This document shows, one piece after another, positions 55,238 to 64,000 of a DNA stretch of 64,000 nucleotides. This DNA comes from Enterococcus phoeniculicola ATCC BAA-412. Lineage in GTDB: Bacteria > Bacillota > Bacilli > Lactobacillales > Enterococcaceae. A model generated the notes under the pieces. That model had not been told where the DNA came from. It saw nothing but the letters and a program-made list of their open reading frames with translations, and did no database searches. Location of the stretch: positions 372,001-436,000 of the forward strand of contig NZ_ASWE01000002.1 of assembly GCF_000407505.1 (NCBI RefSeq), read 5' to 3'. The translations under genes were made by a program, and so were the position numbers. Position 1 is the stretch's first letter. Each line of letters opens with the position of its first letter.

Positions 55238-55490
55238 TTACTTCTGTTCCCAACCTTTATTAAGATTTTACGAAGGTGAGGAACAACTTAATTAGTTATG
55301 TCCCACTCTCAAGTAGCGAGTAAAAAAATCATATTTCCAGTGTAGAAGCTATGTTAAACAATGGTATAATCAACAAGGATATAAACTTAATGAGAGTAAC
55401 AGAAGAAAATGGGGGAGAATAAGAAAAATTCTACCGACAAAAGTTTGTGTATTTAAACTATCAATAAACTCATTCAGAAAGGATTTACCA

Positions 55491-55940
55491 ATGGAAAAAG
55501 CAATTTTTACGAATATGTGTATGATTGAAGATGGTGAGGGGAGGGTCCTCGTTCAAGAAAGACTGAAAAAGGATTGGCCAGGTGTAACTTTTCCTGGGGG
55601 ACATGTTGAAAAAGGTGAATCGTTTGTGGATTCTGTGATAAGGGAAGTAAAAGAAGAAACGGGGTTAACCATTCAACAGCCTGCTTTATGTGGTGTGAAG
55701 CAATTCCAAACAAATACAGACGAAAGATATGTCGTATTTTTATATAAAGCAACGAGCTATGAGGGGATTGTAACGAATTCAAAAGAGGGACCCGTATTTT
55801 GGGTGAAAAAATCTGAGCTTCACACCTATTCTTTGGCATCAGACTTTCTTGAAATGTTAGACGTGTTTGATGACCCAGCGCTTTCAGAATTTTTTTATTC
55901 AACTGGAACAGATGGGACACGGAGTCTTCTTTTGAAATAA
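55491..55940 (+). CDS. NUDIX hydrolase (8-oxo-dGTP diphosphatase-like)
   Basis: A 149-aa NUDIX pyrophosphohydrolase. The complete Nudix box lies at about 36-58 (GGHVEKGESF then REVKEETGL). The NMCMIED opening is like the MutT/YtkD-type 8-oxo-dGTP diphosphatases of Firmicutes; the true substrate is open. AGAAAGGA precedes the ATG. Monocistronic. Confidence 0.9.
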   Translation: MEKAIFTNMCMIEDGEGRVLVQERLKKDWPGVTFPGGHVEKGESFVDSVIREVKEETGLTIQQPALCGVKQFQTNTDERYVVFLYKATSYEGIVTNSKEGPVFWVKKSELHTYSLASDFLEMLDVFDDPALSEFFYSTGTDGTRSLLLK

Positions 55941-56109
55941 AAAGCAGTTTTCTAGGAGAGGGAGTTTCTCTTAAATTAAAAAACTTTGATTAATCACTGC
56001 ATAGTGTACGCCATAGAGAAAGTAAGGAAAATGAGTCATTTTTCCATGATAGTTTTTGGTTCTAATAATCTTGTGTTACACTGTTAGAAAACTTTGAGAA
56101 GGTGAGTTC

Positions 56110-56514
56110 TTGAATACGTACCATTGTTCATGTCTGTGTAAAGCAATCTCTTTTTCTGTTTCACTAAAAAATCTTTCTATTGAAGTCTGTCATTGTTCTA
56201 TGTGTAGAAAAATGATGGGTAGCAGTGGGTTTCTAGGAATGGAATGTGTTGGTGGGATAACGTTGACAGAAAATGCGGCACTTCATATCTATCATTCCTC
56301 AGATTCAGGGCAGAGAGGTTTCTGTCAGTGTTGTGGCACGAGTCTTTTTTACTATTTTGTTCCAGAGAATAAATTTTTTATTCCTGCGGGAGTTATCGAT
56401 GATTTACCTGAAGAAAAAGTAAGTATGACTGCAGAAATTTATTATGATAACAAACCTTGTTACTATGAATATGTTGGTGAAACAAAAAAATTTACTGAAG
56501 CAGACTTTCAATAA
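56110..56514 (+). CDS. GFA family zinc protein
   Basis: A 134-aa protein of the glutathione-dependent formaldehyde-activating (GFA/CENP-V) fold. Zinc ligands are in order: CSCLC (residues 6-10), CHCSMCRK (near 27) and CQCCGTS (near 72), with the family's GFCQCCGTSLFY motif. The enzymatic role in non-glutathione bacteria is uncertain. Start TTG follows GAGAAGGTGAG. Confidence 0.87.
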   Translation: MNTYHCSCLCKAISFSVSLKNLSIEVCHCSMCRKMMGSSGFLGMECVGGITLTENAALHIYHSSDSGQRGFCQCCGTSLFYYFVPENKFFIPAGVIDDLPEEKVSMTAEIYYDNKPCYYEYVGETKKFTEADFQ

Positions 56515-56573
56515 TTAATGTTTTATCCTGCAAACAAAATTTATATATCATAAATAAATGCTCTAAGCGCTCT

Positions 56574-56613
56574 CCTTTGTATTGGATTTTAAAAATCAGT
56601 ACAAAGGTTTTTT
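56574..56613 (+). terminator. intrinsic terminator after the GFA gene
   Basis: CCTTTGTA pairs with TACAAAGG around an inner GATTTT / AAAATC stem, followed by six T. Confidence 0.85.
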
Positions 56614-56779
56614 GTCGGAATTTTTTTATTTATGGCATTACCTGTAAGAAAACAATAAATTGCCTGATTTAATAAGGATTCAAGTAATACTTTAGTCTAA
56701 GAAAGAAATTATTTATTGTGAATAAGTGATAGAACAGGTAATATGACAACAGAAAATTATAGAGATTGGGGAAAATTTT

Positions 56780-57202
56780 ATGCAAATTGGAGAAAAAATT
56801 AAATTTTTACGCATGCAAAATAATCTGACACAAAGTGAACTTGCTAAGCAATTAAATGTTTCTAGTCAGGCGGTTTCAAATTGGGAACGGCAAAAAGGAT
56901 ATCCAGATATTGGGAATTTGATTACTCTCTCAGATAAATTTGAACTTTCTTTAGATGAATTGATTAAAGAGGATATCGATTTTAAAGAACGACTTTTAGA
57001 GAAAAAAGTTGAGAATAAACTAGATCTGTACATGAATTGTCTATTCTTATTGCTTGGGAGTCTAGGAATTATCTACGAGTTTACTTGGTATCTGCTAAGA
57101 GAAAAAGAAGTCAGTATATTTATCCTAGTAGTTTCTTTTTTTATGATTATTGATGGCGTTCTATTTCTTAAAAAACGGACAAAAAAAACTACAATCAATT
57201 AA
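56780..57202 (+). CDS. XRE family regulator with C-terminal membrane segments
   Basis: A 140-aa protein. The N-terminal HTH (KIKFLRMQNNLTQSELAKQL then VSSQAVSNWERQKGYPDI, residues about 4-60) is typical of Cro/CI-type regulators. Two hydrophobic segments follow (about 82-100 and 110-130), giving a membrane-bound regulator. Such proteins are frequent in Firmicutes, with unknown signals. Its targets are not evident. It faces the minus-strand PadR unit across a terminator. Confidence 0.85.
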   Translation: MQIGEKIKFLRMQNNLTQSELAKQLNVSSQAVSNWERQKGYPDIGNLITLSDKFELSLDELIKEDIDFKERLLEKKVENKLDLYMNCLFLLLGSLGIIYEFTWYLLREKEVSIFILVVSFFMIIDGVLFLKKRTKKTTIN

Positions 57203-57304
57203 CCAAAAGGGGGAACTAGCAAAAAAAATGGAGATAATTAGTATTGTTTATTCAATATCAGCCCCCTGTTTTAACAAATGAGCTTTCATTTTTGCTTGTT
57301 CATA

Positions 57305-57369
57305 AAAACATCACCTAGAGGAATAAAAGCAAGTGTTTATCCTACTTTTAAACTAGATGATGTTTTTTT
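57305..57369. terminator. bidirectional nested-hairpin terminator
   Basis: AAAACATCAcCTAG pairs with CTAGaTGATGTTTT; an inner stem GGAATAAA / TTTATCC lies within. It separates the convergent XRE and PadR-operon genes. Confidence 0.75.
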
Positions 57370-57374
57370 GTTAG

Positions 57375-58187
57375 CTATTTTTTCTTTTTTGTATAGTAAA
57401 AAATTCCGACATATTGTATGAATAATCCAAGAACAAGGACAAATACCACAACATATTTCCCAGTTGAAGTATTAAAATAAGAGACTGCTGCAGGAACTCT
57501 GTAAAGAATACCTAAAATTGAGAACATAAGCACTGGCGGGATAAAAGGAATCCAGCTAGATTTTTCTTGTTGACTTATAAATAAGTACAAAAGAAGAATC
57601 AAACAAGCAACGATAAGAACAATCCCTGTGTTACCCTGGATTGAAAGTTGTAAAGGTGTTTTTATGAAGAGCAAAATAAGAATCATCAGTGAAAAACTCA
57701 TGATAAAGAACATATATAAACTTATTTTAGCTCGCTTTGATTTGTATTGATACACACTATACCCTAAGAGTCTGAGTATTCCAAAGATACAAATTGTTGC
57801 AAAAATACCGGCTATTAAGTAACTGCCAACATCAATTTTTTTATCGGGAGTGATAAATGATGGAATTAATGCAAAAAGTAAGTAACAGCCAAATCCAGTT
57901 AAAATGAGTTTAACCGTGTCAAAAAGATTAATAGGCAAATTTTGAATTAGTTCATCTGCAAGATATTTAGGGTTTTGACCAAAGTATTCTTCAGCTGAAA
58001 TTCCTTTTTCTTGAGCGTCGACGATATCTTGAAGGATTTCTAATAACATTTCTTCAGATTTATGTTCATCTCTTATTAGCGACTTTGTTCGTACATAGAT
58101 AATTAGATTTTCATAAAATTGTCCATTTTCAGTAGTAAGTTCATTTTGAAGAGCTTCATTTATTTTGATGAGTTCACTCGTCTTCAT
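57375..58187 (-). CDS. membrane protein co-expressed with PadR regulator (DUF1129-like)
   Basis: A 270-aa protein with a soluble helical N-terminal third (about 1-95; LLEILQDIVDAQEKGISAEEYFG) and six to seven hydrophobic segments after it. It resembles DUF1129-type membrane proteins seen next to PadR regulators. ATG 58187 lies 9 bases after AAAGGA; an ATG three codons earlier touches the site. It overlaps the end of padR by 14 bases. Function unknown. Confidence 0.72.
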   Translation of the reverse strand: MKTSELIKINEALQNELTTENGQFYENLIIYVRTKSLIRDEHKSEEMLLEILQDIVDAQEKGISAEEYFGQNPKYLADELIQNLPINLFDTVKLILTGFGCYLLFALIPSFITPDKKIDVGSYLIAGIFATICIFGILRLLGYSVYQYKSKRAKISLYMFFIMSFSLMILILLFIKTPLQLSIQGNTGIVLIVACLILLLYLFISQQEKSSWIPFIPPVLMFSILGILYRVPAAVSYFNTSTGKYVVVFVLVLGLFIQYVGIFYYTKKKK

Positions 58188-58521
58188 TGCGTTCATTCCT
58201 TTCGATTAATTGATTTACACTCGTTGATAATGTCTTCCATTGGGTAATAAATTTTTGTTTCTCCTCTAAACCTTCCGCTGTAATCGAGTAATACTTCCGC
58301 ATAGGCCCATTTTCTGATGGACGCATATTACCAATAATTAGTTTCTTTTTTTCAAGGGTTAGCAGTAATGGATAAATAGTTCCGTTTGAAATATTTGTAA
58401 AACCATATTCTGATAGCCGTTCACTTAGTTTATAGCCGTAAAGTTCTTCTTTTGAGAGTAATGAAAGGATGCTTCCTGTTAGAACTCCTTTAAGCATTTG
58501 CGAATCTATTTTACTTGGCAA
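58174..58521 (-). CDS. PadR family transcriptional regulator
   Basis: A 115-aa winged-helix repressor of the PadR family, with LKGVLTGSILSLLSKEELYG at the N terminus, the wing region TNISNGTIYPLLLTLEKKKL and MRKYYSITAEGLEE. TTG 58521 is preferred: GAGGTG lies 6 bases upstream, while GTG 58530 overlaps that site. A 16-bp palindromic pair around the promoter suggests autoregulation. The partner membrane protein is translationally coupled. Confidence 0.9.
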   Translation of the reverse strand: MPSKIDSQMLKGVLTGSILSLLSKEELYGYKLSERLSEYGFTNISNGTIYPLLLTLEKKKLIIGNMRPSENGPMRKYYSITAEGLEEKQKFITQWKTLSTSVNQLIERNERNEDE

Positions 58522-58536
58522 TTTTCTCACCTCTTA

Positions 58537-58594
58537 CTATTATGCTTTACAAGGTAATGATAAACGATGCTCACTATATTGTAAAGCATAATAG
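58537..58594 (-). promoter_or_regulatory. PadR operon promoter flanked by a 16-bp palindromic operator
   Basis: CTATTATGCTTTACAA at 58537-58552 and its exact reverse complement at 58579-58594 are separated by 26 bases. On the minus strand the upstream arm contains the -35 (TTTACA), with TATCAT 17 bases downstream as -10; the other arm lies between -10 and the ribosome site. The repressor would thus cover both ends of the promoter. Confidence 0.75.
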
Positions 58595-59015
58595 CTAAAA
58601 ATAATTAACTACTGAAAAACTTCCTTTTGACTAGTTTAATAAATACAGAGAAATTCACTAGCAGAGTCATCGCTTTTCCTTTGATTTCTAAAGACCCTTA
58701 TTCTAAATCAAAAGTTTTGAGAAAAATGAGCTGTTCTATATTTCCAACCTTTTGCCAAGAATCAAAAAAATGAAAGTGACATTTAAAATAGTCTGTTCAG
58801 ATCCAGAGATACCTCAGACAATAATTTTTTTGTAACCAAAACAGAAGAATTAATTTATACGGAAATGATTTGAAAATTTAGTGATATACTATAAGGAAAT
58901 ATGGGAAACAGATAGAAATGTTTAATAAAAGCTATCATAGGTTGTCTATTGATTAAAAAAAAGAAAAGGCTCTATTTGCCCGTATAAATATTTGCAAGAA
59001 ACTGAGGTGAAAGAA
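58595..59015. other. intergenic, nothing recognised
   Basis: About 420 AT-rich bases upstream of the 381-aa unknown gene. No convincing promoter, hairpin or ORF was seen beyond scattered A/T tracts. Confidence 0.5.
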
Positions 59016-60161
59016 ATGAAACCTAAGATTACTCAGGTCCATCCGATAACATCAACAAATTTTCATTTACTGCAAATAGAAGATTCTGTAGTGATACAGG
59101 TAAAGCAAGGACGGAATATCTTAAAAAATGAATGGACAAAAAATGATTATCAATCAAGTAATGAGTATGCGATGGATTTATTATTTACATATAAAGAAAA
59201 GATACTCTATTCTGCTACAGACGAAAACTACTGGTGTCCTACTTGTGAGCGACTGATTAGAAGATATGCTTATAATTTGGAGGAAGAGATTCTTCAACAG
59301 CTATCGAACTATCGGCAAGTGATGGGAAAAAGTAGTATCTTTCAGGAAATTATTGAAGCGAACAAACCATTACTTGAACTTTTACCATCTGGCTCTTACA
59401 CACTTTCTTTACGAAAAGTATTTCCAACCTATGGCGAACAAGCTTGTTTTATTGATTTTCTTTCAGGCAGCCTAACCGCATCGGCAGATAGCTATTATGA
59501 GTTTATGGACAATGAACCGATGACAGTAGAAGCATCAACTATTTATATGCTTCCCACGCAAGAAAAAGAACGATTAAATGAAGATACGCTTAAGGAGTAT
59601 AGAAAAAAAGATATGCTGGGCTATGGTGTTGTTTGGGGATTTTGTGGGTTTCTTGGCTGTCTGTTAGATGGACATCACAAAGCAATGATTGCTTACGAAA
59701 GAAATCAACCGCTCGATTGTTTTGTTATTGAGCCATACATAGAGGGGCAGCCTCTTTGGAAAAAAAATGAAGGTGTTTTCCCTAAAAAGAGATTTCCAGA
59801 AATACCAACGATTTCAGAATTTTGCTTTCTCCAAAATTTTATTGATGAAAAAGAAATGAACAGCCAAGAAGAACTACTTTCTTATTTTACAGCAATTCTC
59901 GAAAGAAAAATGATACCACAAGAAGGGGAGATGGATCAGTTTATTCATTTGGTTGCTTATTTTTTCCCTGAACGCTTAAAGGAGCTGTATGCAATTATTT
60001 CCACTACGTACCCTTATAAATCTTTGAGAGAGCGATTCTTTCATTTTTTAGCAAGGCAAGCGCGTTCTTTAGAAATTGAGAAGATTATGTTGGATTTTCT
60101 AATTTATGATGATTATGAGTCACCTCAAGCAACAAAAATATGTGAAGACTATTTTAGATAA
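59016..60161 (+). CDS. hypothetical protein, 381 aa
   Basis: Not recognised. A soluble protein, with no signal or membrane segment except a weak hydrophobic stretch near residue 205 (GYGVVWGFCGFLGCLLDGHH). One CPTC pair (YWCPTCERLI, near residue 70) could bind metal with other residues. ATG 59016 has GAGGTG 6 bases upstream. A GNAT-like gene and a nucleotidyltransferase-like gene follow with short gaps, all on one strand, so a small operon is likely. Confidence 0.6.
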   Translation: MKPKITQVHPITSTNFHLLQIEDSVVIQVKQGRNILKNEWTKNDYQSSNEYAMDLLFTYKEKILYSATDENYWCPTCERLIRRYAYNLEEEILQQLSNYRQVMGKSSIFQEIIEANKPLLELLPSGSYTLSLRKVFPTYGEQACFIDFLSGSLTASADSYYEFMDNEPMTVEASTIYMLPTQEKERLNEDTLKEYRKKDMLGYGVVWGFCGFLGCLLDGHHKAMIAYERNQPLDCFVIEPYIEGQPLWKKNEGVFPKKRFPEIPTISEFCFLQNFIDEKEMNSQEELLSYFTAILERKMIPQEGEMDQFIHLVAYFFPERLKELYAIISTTYPYKSLRERFFHFLARQARSLEIEKIMLDFLIYDDYESPQATKICEDYFR

Positions 60162-60196
60162 TAGTAGCTTAGTGTGAATAATTGGAGGAGATACTA

Positions 60197-60928
60197 ATGA
60201 CACTTATATATAAACAACTAGCAATTGATTTTCACTGCAGTCCAGAGACGATTGCTTTACCAGATTCTTTTTTTACAACTTATAAAGGAACGAGCGATTC
60301 ACGTTATCATGCAAGAAATGAAGGCAATCTTGTTTGCCAAAATGGACGATTGCTTTGCCGAACAACCAATGTTGCATTGACCCAGGAACTTAGAGAAAAA
60401 TATGCATCAGTAAAGGCTGAATGGTTTTGCGAAATGTCCAATTTGTATGCACTTAATCAAATACTTTCTAAGTATGACTTAGAAATTCAATCGATTGTTC
60501 CTTTCTTCATTCCCGATGGTCAAGTGATTGATGATATAGCTAAAGAAAATTACCAATTCCATTCTGAAAAAGAGATACCTGCTTTTAAAAATGATAAACG
60601 AATTCGGCAGTCCTTTTGTTATTCTGAGGATGATCCAGACAAACTTGGCCTTTCTTATACTGAAAATGGAAAGTTACTTGCGATGGGTGGAGCGAATCAT
60701 CAAGGAAAATATACGTGGGAGATTGGAATTGAACGGATAGAGGACGGTGGACCAAAATACCTTGCAAGTAAACTGGTAAGAAAGCTTGTTGCTAAAATTC
60801 AAACCGACTATCCTGATGTACTACCGATTTATTCTACTCAATTTTCGCATGTTCAATCCATCAATGTTGCCATTCATGCCGGATTAAAATTGGGCTGGAC
60901 AGAAATTATCATTGGAAAGAAGAACTGA
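60197..60928 (+). CDS. GNAT-like acetyltransferase
   Basis: A 243-aa protein. The second half (about 140-243) resembles a GNAT fold of the FR47 type: LGLSYTENGKLLAMGGA, then WEIGIERIEDGG, YLASKLVRKLVAKI and a final SINVAIHAGLKLGW motif typical of the acetyl-CoA fold end. The first half is unassigned. The ATG follows GGAGGAG by 6-7 bases. The substrate is unknown. Confidence 0.68.
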   Translation: MTLIYKQLAIDFHCSPETIALPDSFFTTYKGTSDSRYHARNEGNLVCQNGRLLCRTTNVALTQELREKYASVKAEWFCEMSNLYALNQILSKYDLEIQSIVPFFIPDGQVIDDIAKENYQFHSEKEIPAFKNDKRIRQSFCYSEDDPDKLGLSYTENGKLLAMGGANHQGKYTWEIGIERIEDGGPKYLASKLVRKLVAKIQTDYPDVLPIYSTQFSHVQSINVAIHAGLKLGWTEIIIGKKN

Positions 60929-60990
60929 ATGAACGTGTATTGCTTAATAAGCGAACGAATAAAACAATCTAAATGGAGATGTTAACGATT

Positions 60991-61557
60991 ATGAATGAAG
61001 AGGAATTGAAACAGCTTCTCATAGAAAATGCTCAATTGAAAAAGATACTGACGATTATAGAGGCACTTCAATTACGAGACTGTTGGTTATGTGCAGGAAC
61101 CATTCGAAATTTTATTTGGAATTATCTATCTGGAATGAACGAGCTGGATACAACCAATGATGTAGATGTGGTTTTTTTTGATCCAACCGTTAGCTATGAA
61201 GAGACCTTACAGATTGAAAAGTGGTTGAAAAAAACGTATCCTAACTGGAATTGGGAACTTAAAAATGAGGTCTATATGCACATTCACAATCCGGAAACAC
61301 TTCCTTATAAAGACAGTTATGATGCGATTGAAAAATTTCCAGAAACCTGTACATCTATTGCTGCTAGACTAAATGGAAATCAGCTGGAGTTGATGGCTCC
61401 CCATGGTATTGAAGATATGGTTCATTTTATTGTTCAGCCAACGCCGCATTTCAAAGAATCCGTTGTTAGAGGGAAAATTTATCAAAAGCGTGTTCGACAA
61501 AAAAATTGGAAAAAAACGTGGGAAAAAATTCAGATTATAGAAATTGATAATCTATAA
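60991..61557 (+). CDS. nucleotidyltransferase family protein
   Basis: A 188-aa protein of the DUF925/NTP-transferase-like family: CWLCAGTIRNFIWN (near residue 33) and NDVDVVFFDP (near 57) give the G-[ST] and DxD-type catalytic pattern; EKFPETCTSIAARL occurs later. Activity and substrate are unknown. ATG 60991 lies about 9 bases after GGAGATG; earlier in-frame ATGs touch or precede that site, so the start is not certain. A strong terminator follows. Confidence 0.75.
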   Translation: MNEEELKQLLIENAQLKKILTIIEALQLRDCWLCAGTIRNFIWNYLSGMNELDTTNDVDVVFFDPTVSYEETLQIEKWLKKTYPNWNWELKNEVYMHIHNPETLPYKDSYDAIEKFPETCTSIAARLNGNQLELMAPHGIEDMVHFIVQPTPHFKESVVRGKIYQKRVRQKNWKKTWEKIQIIEIDNL

Positions 61558-61578
61558 ATGGAAAATGATTAAGAGAAT

Positions 61579-61622
61579 GCTTAGAAAAAGAAGGGGGAAC
61601 CTGACTTTTTCTAAGCTTTTTT
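61579..61622 (+). terminator. intrinsic terminator
   Basis: GCTTAGAAAAAG pairs with CTTTTTCTAAGC (14-base loop), then six to seven T. Confidence 0.92.
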
Positions 61623-61712
61623 ATTGAAAAAATAATTATTGAAGTCGTTATTGTTGAAACGAACGTTTGTTTGCTTCATACTTAAACTTATTGTCAGTAA
61701 GGAGCGTTGTAT

Positions 61713-63248
61713 ATGTCATTATTTTTTCAAACACTGAATGAACGAAAAGAAGAGCTGGTCACAGCAATTTTTCAGCATTTAGCTATTTCTTTGGCCGCTT
61801 TAATTGGTGCGATAGTTATTGCAATTCCACTAGCTATCATGTTGTCTACCCGAAAAAAAGCAGCAGAGGTGATGCTGCAAGTTACTAGTGTGTTACAAAC
61901 TATTCCCTCACTTGCATTATTAGGGCTACTCATTCCATTCGTGGGAATTGGGACACTGCCTGCATTAATTGCCTTAATCGTCTATGCGTTACTGCCTATT
62001 TTTCAAAATACGTATATTGGACTCTCAGAAATTGATCCTTCGATTGAAGAAGCAGCCATTGCATTTGGAATGTCCCGTTTTCGACGATTAATAAAAGTAG
62101 AGCTACCAATTGCACTACCTGTAATTGTCTCAGGAATTCGGACAGCACTCGTTATGATTATCGGAACAGCAACTTTAGCGGCACTTATTGGTGCAGGGGG
62201 GCTGGGCACATTTATCTTATTAGGGATAGATAGAAATAATCCTACGCTAACCTTAATTGGTGCGATGAGTGCTGCTTTATTAGCTATTCTGGTTAGTTCA
62301 CTCATACGATTTTTACAAAAAAGAAAACCTCGAGTAACGTTATTCACCCTTGCATTTTTATTGATTGGATTTGCAGGAATTGGTATCAGTCAAAGTACTC
62401 TTTTTTCAAAAGAAACTGTAGTTATTGCGGGGAAACTTGGAGCTGAACCGGATATTCTTATTCACATGTATAAAGAATTAATTGAGGAGCGCAACCCTAA
62501 AATAGAAGTAGAGCTAAAAAGTAACTTTGGGAAAACAAATTTTCTCTTCAGCGCACTACAACATGATCAGATTACTGTATATCCTGAATTTACTGGAACG
62601 GTTTTAGAAAGTTTAGTAACGCTTAAAGACTCTGAGAAGCCTTCAAACTCTTCAGAAGAGGTGTATGAAAAAGCTAAACAATTGCTTGAACAACAATACG
62701 CGATGACATTTCTTGAGCCGATGACCTATCAGAATACGTATGCGTTAGCTGTAAAACGGACATTTGCAGAAGAAAATCAGCTAACAAAAATTTCTGATTT
62801 AGCAAAGATTCAAAATAAAATTCATGCAGGATTTACACTAGAATTTATTGATCGTTCTGATGGCTATAAAGGAATTCAGGAGTTGTATCAGATGAGTTTT
62901 GATACGCAAGCGATGGAACCAGCTCTTCGTTATCAGGCAATAAATAATGGAGAGGTAAATGTAATTGATGCCTATTCTACGGATAGTGAATTAAAAGAAT
63001 ATGATCTTGTTCGACTCGAAGACGATCAACACTTGTTTCCTCCGTATCAAGGCGCTCCGTTAATGAAACAAACAACCGCTGAAGAAATGCCAGAGCTTGT
63101 GGAAGCGTTGAACCAATTATCTGGAAAGATTACAGAACAGCAAATGAGTGAGCTGAACTATTTAGTGAACGTAGAAAATCAGTCGCCAGAAAAGGTGGCG
63201 CATGATTTCTTAGTTAAAGAAGGATTGTTAGAGGAGGAGAAGAAGTGA
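61713..63248 (+). CDS. quaternary-amine-type ABC permease fused to substrate-binding domain
   Basis: A 511-aa fusion. Residues about 1-205 are a ProW-like permease with about six membrane segments and the ATPase-contact EAA loop ([21 protein letters not shown], near residue 112). After one more membrane segment (about 212-230) comes an external binding domain (about 240-505; [44 protein letters not shown]). This layout occurs in OpuF-type osmoprotectant importers and in EgtU, the ergothioneine importer, so the ligand is undecided. ATG 61713 lies 7 bases after AAGGAGCG. Confidence 0.88.
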   Translation: MSLFFQTLNERKEELVTAIFQHLAISLAALIGAIVIAIPLAIMLSTRKKAAEVMLQVTSVLQTIPSLALLGLLIPFVGIGTLPALIALIVYALLPIFQNTYIGLSEIDPSIEEAAIAFGMSRFRRLIKVELPIALPVIVSGIRTALVMIIGTATLAALIGAGGLGTFILLGIDRNNPTLTLIGAMSAALLAILVSSLIRFLQKRKPRVTLFTLAFLLIGFAGIGISQSTLFSKETVVIAGKLGAEPDILIHMYKELIEERNPKIEVELKSNFGKTNFLFSALQHDQITVYPEFTGTVLESLVTLKDSEKPSNSSEEVYEKAKQLLEQQYAMTFLEPMTYQNTYALAVKRTFAEENQLTKISDLAKIQNKIHAGFTLEFIDRSDGYKGIQELYQMSFDTQAMEPALRYQAINNGEVNVIDAYSTDSELKEYDLVRLEDDQHLFPPYQGAPLMKQTTAEEMPELVEALNQLSGKITEQQMSELNYLVNVENQSPEKVAHDFLVKEGLLEEEKK

Positions 63249-64000
63249 ATCCAATCATTGAATTCAAACATGTAGGAAAATCCTATGGAGAGAAAAAAAT
63301 TATTGAAGACCTCAATCTGTCTATTCTTCCAAATGAAATTTTTGTTTTAGTTGGTCCTTCTGGGAGTGGAAAAACAACAACACTAAAAATGATTAATGGG
63401 TTGTCCACAGCTACTGAAGGTGATATTTATTTTAAACATCAGAAACTCACTGACTATGATATTCAAAAAATGCGTTGGCAAATGGGGTATGTTCTTCAGC
63501 AGATTGCTTTATTTCCAACAATGACAGTTAAAGAAAATATTGAAGTAATCCCTGAAATATTAGGGTGGAAAAAAGAAAGACGTTCTGAACGAGTGGATGA
63601 GTTATTAGAACAGGTTGGCTTAGAGCCGGCTCTTTATCGAGAGCGGATGCCCAAGGAACTTTCGGGAGGAGAGCAACAGAGAATTGGTATTCTACGAGCT
63701 ATTGCCGCACAGCCAGACCTAATCTTAATGGATGAACCATTTAGTGCATTAGATCCAATTTCTCGACTTTCATTACAGGAGCTTGTGATTAATCTCCAAA
63801 GAGAATTGAAAAATACAATTGTCTTTGTTACACACAATATGAATGAAGCCATTAAGCTAGGGGACAGAATAGCTGTCATGAAGAATGGACAAGTGGTTCA
63901 ATGTGATACACCTGATAAAATCCAAAAAGAACCAGCAAATGAATTCGTTCAAACGTTCTTTGAAGAAACAGAGGAAAACCGCTCGCTTTCAGCTATTTCT
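63245..64000 (+). CDS. ABC transporter ATP-binding protein (ProV/OpuA-like), cut by window end
   Basis: The ATPase partner of the preceding permease fusion. GTG 63245 overlaps the upstream stop by four bases, with GAGGAGGAG before it. The 252 codons present show Walker [12 protein letters not shown]-loop region [11 protein letters not shown], signature LSGGEQQR, Walker [14 protein letters not shown] and the switch THNM. The frame stays open to base 64000, so the C terminus lies beyond the window. Confidence 0.93.
   Translation, partial: MNPIIEFKHVGKSYGEKKIIEDLNLSILPNEIFVLVGPSGSGKTTTLKMINGLSTATEGDIYFKHQKLTDYDIQKMRWQMGYVLQQIALFPTMTVKENIEVIPEILGWKKERRSERVDELLEQVGLEPALYRERMPKELSGGEQQRIGILRAIAAQPDLILMDEPFSALDPISRLSLQELVINLQRELKNTIVFVTHNMNEAIKLGDRIAVMKNGQVVQCDTPDKIQKEPANEFVQTFFEETEENRSLSAIS

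Overview
The window is about 64 kb of low-GC DNA from a Gram-positive bacterium of the order Lactobacillales, most probably an Enterococcus. The evidence is the AT-rich codon use, strong AAGGAGG-type ribosome binding sites with frequent TTG/GTG starts, extended -10 promoters, and a gene order that matches the Bacillus/Enterococcus backbone (pdhD, yktA-like, yktC-like, typA, ylaN, ftsW, pyc, ylbC/F/G, rsmD, coaD, ylbL; then comEA-EB-EC, holA, rpsT). The species cannot be named from this sequence alone.

Region 1 (1-15.9 kb) is core chromosome: the end of the pyruvate dehydrogenase operon, typA, recQ, an ylaN-ftsW-pyc block and a rsmD-coaD-sepM operon. Region 2 (16-26 kb) holds a DUF2087 regulator / small GIY-YIG-like / CAT-like cassette, an ECF-type sigma factor with a membrane PH-like partner, the competence operon with holA, rpsT, and a phosphate transporter with its DUF47 partner. 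Region 3 (26-36 kb) holds a tandem hairpin repeat, a P1B-4 metal-exporting ATPase behind Fur-box-like motifs, uppP, a histidine phosphatase, an MBL hydrolase, a nuclease-fused XPD-like helicase, yajQ and a YitT-family protein. A 1.2 kb intergenic stretch follows, with two candidate small RNAs transcribed away from each other.

Region 4 (37-43.7 kb) has two HAD phosphatases, two ROK-type regulators, a VOC protein, a decayed maltose/galactoside O-acetyltransferase, lysA and a SufT-like gene. Region 5 (43.7-51.5 kb) is the accessory part: a decayed ISL3-family insertion sequence, an unrecognised 221-aa gene, a decayed second SufT-like gene, and two adjacent DUF2075-type helicases carrying different N-terminal nuclease domains (PD-(D/E)XK and GIY-YIG). 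The helicase pair is the best candidate for an undescribed, probably defence-related, system. Its first gene appears to be out of frame by one base at both ends.

Region 6 (51.5-64 kb) has a sigma factor / membrane protein / ABC ATPase / permease operon resembling the Bacillus SigY operon in layout, a second copy of the hairpin repeat in the opposite orientation, NUDIX, GFA and XRE genes, a PadR regulator with a 16-bp palindromic operator pair around its promoter, three small metabolic or unknown genes, and a permease/binding-protein fusion with its ATPase, cut by the window end.

A recurring oddity is that several genes (comEC, the first DUF2075 gene, the second sigma factor) have a well-placed start or end lying exactly one base out of frame. 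This could reflect homopolymer assembly errors, real decay or phase variation. No tRNA, rRNA, CRISPR array or prophage structural gene was seen.
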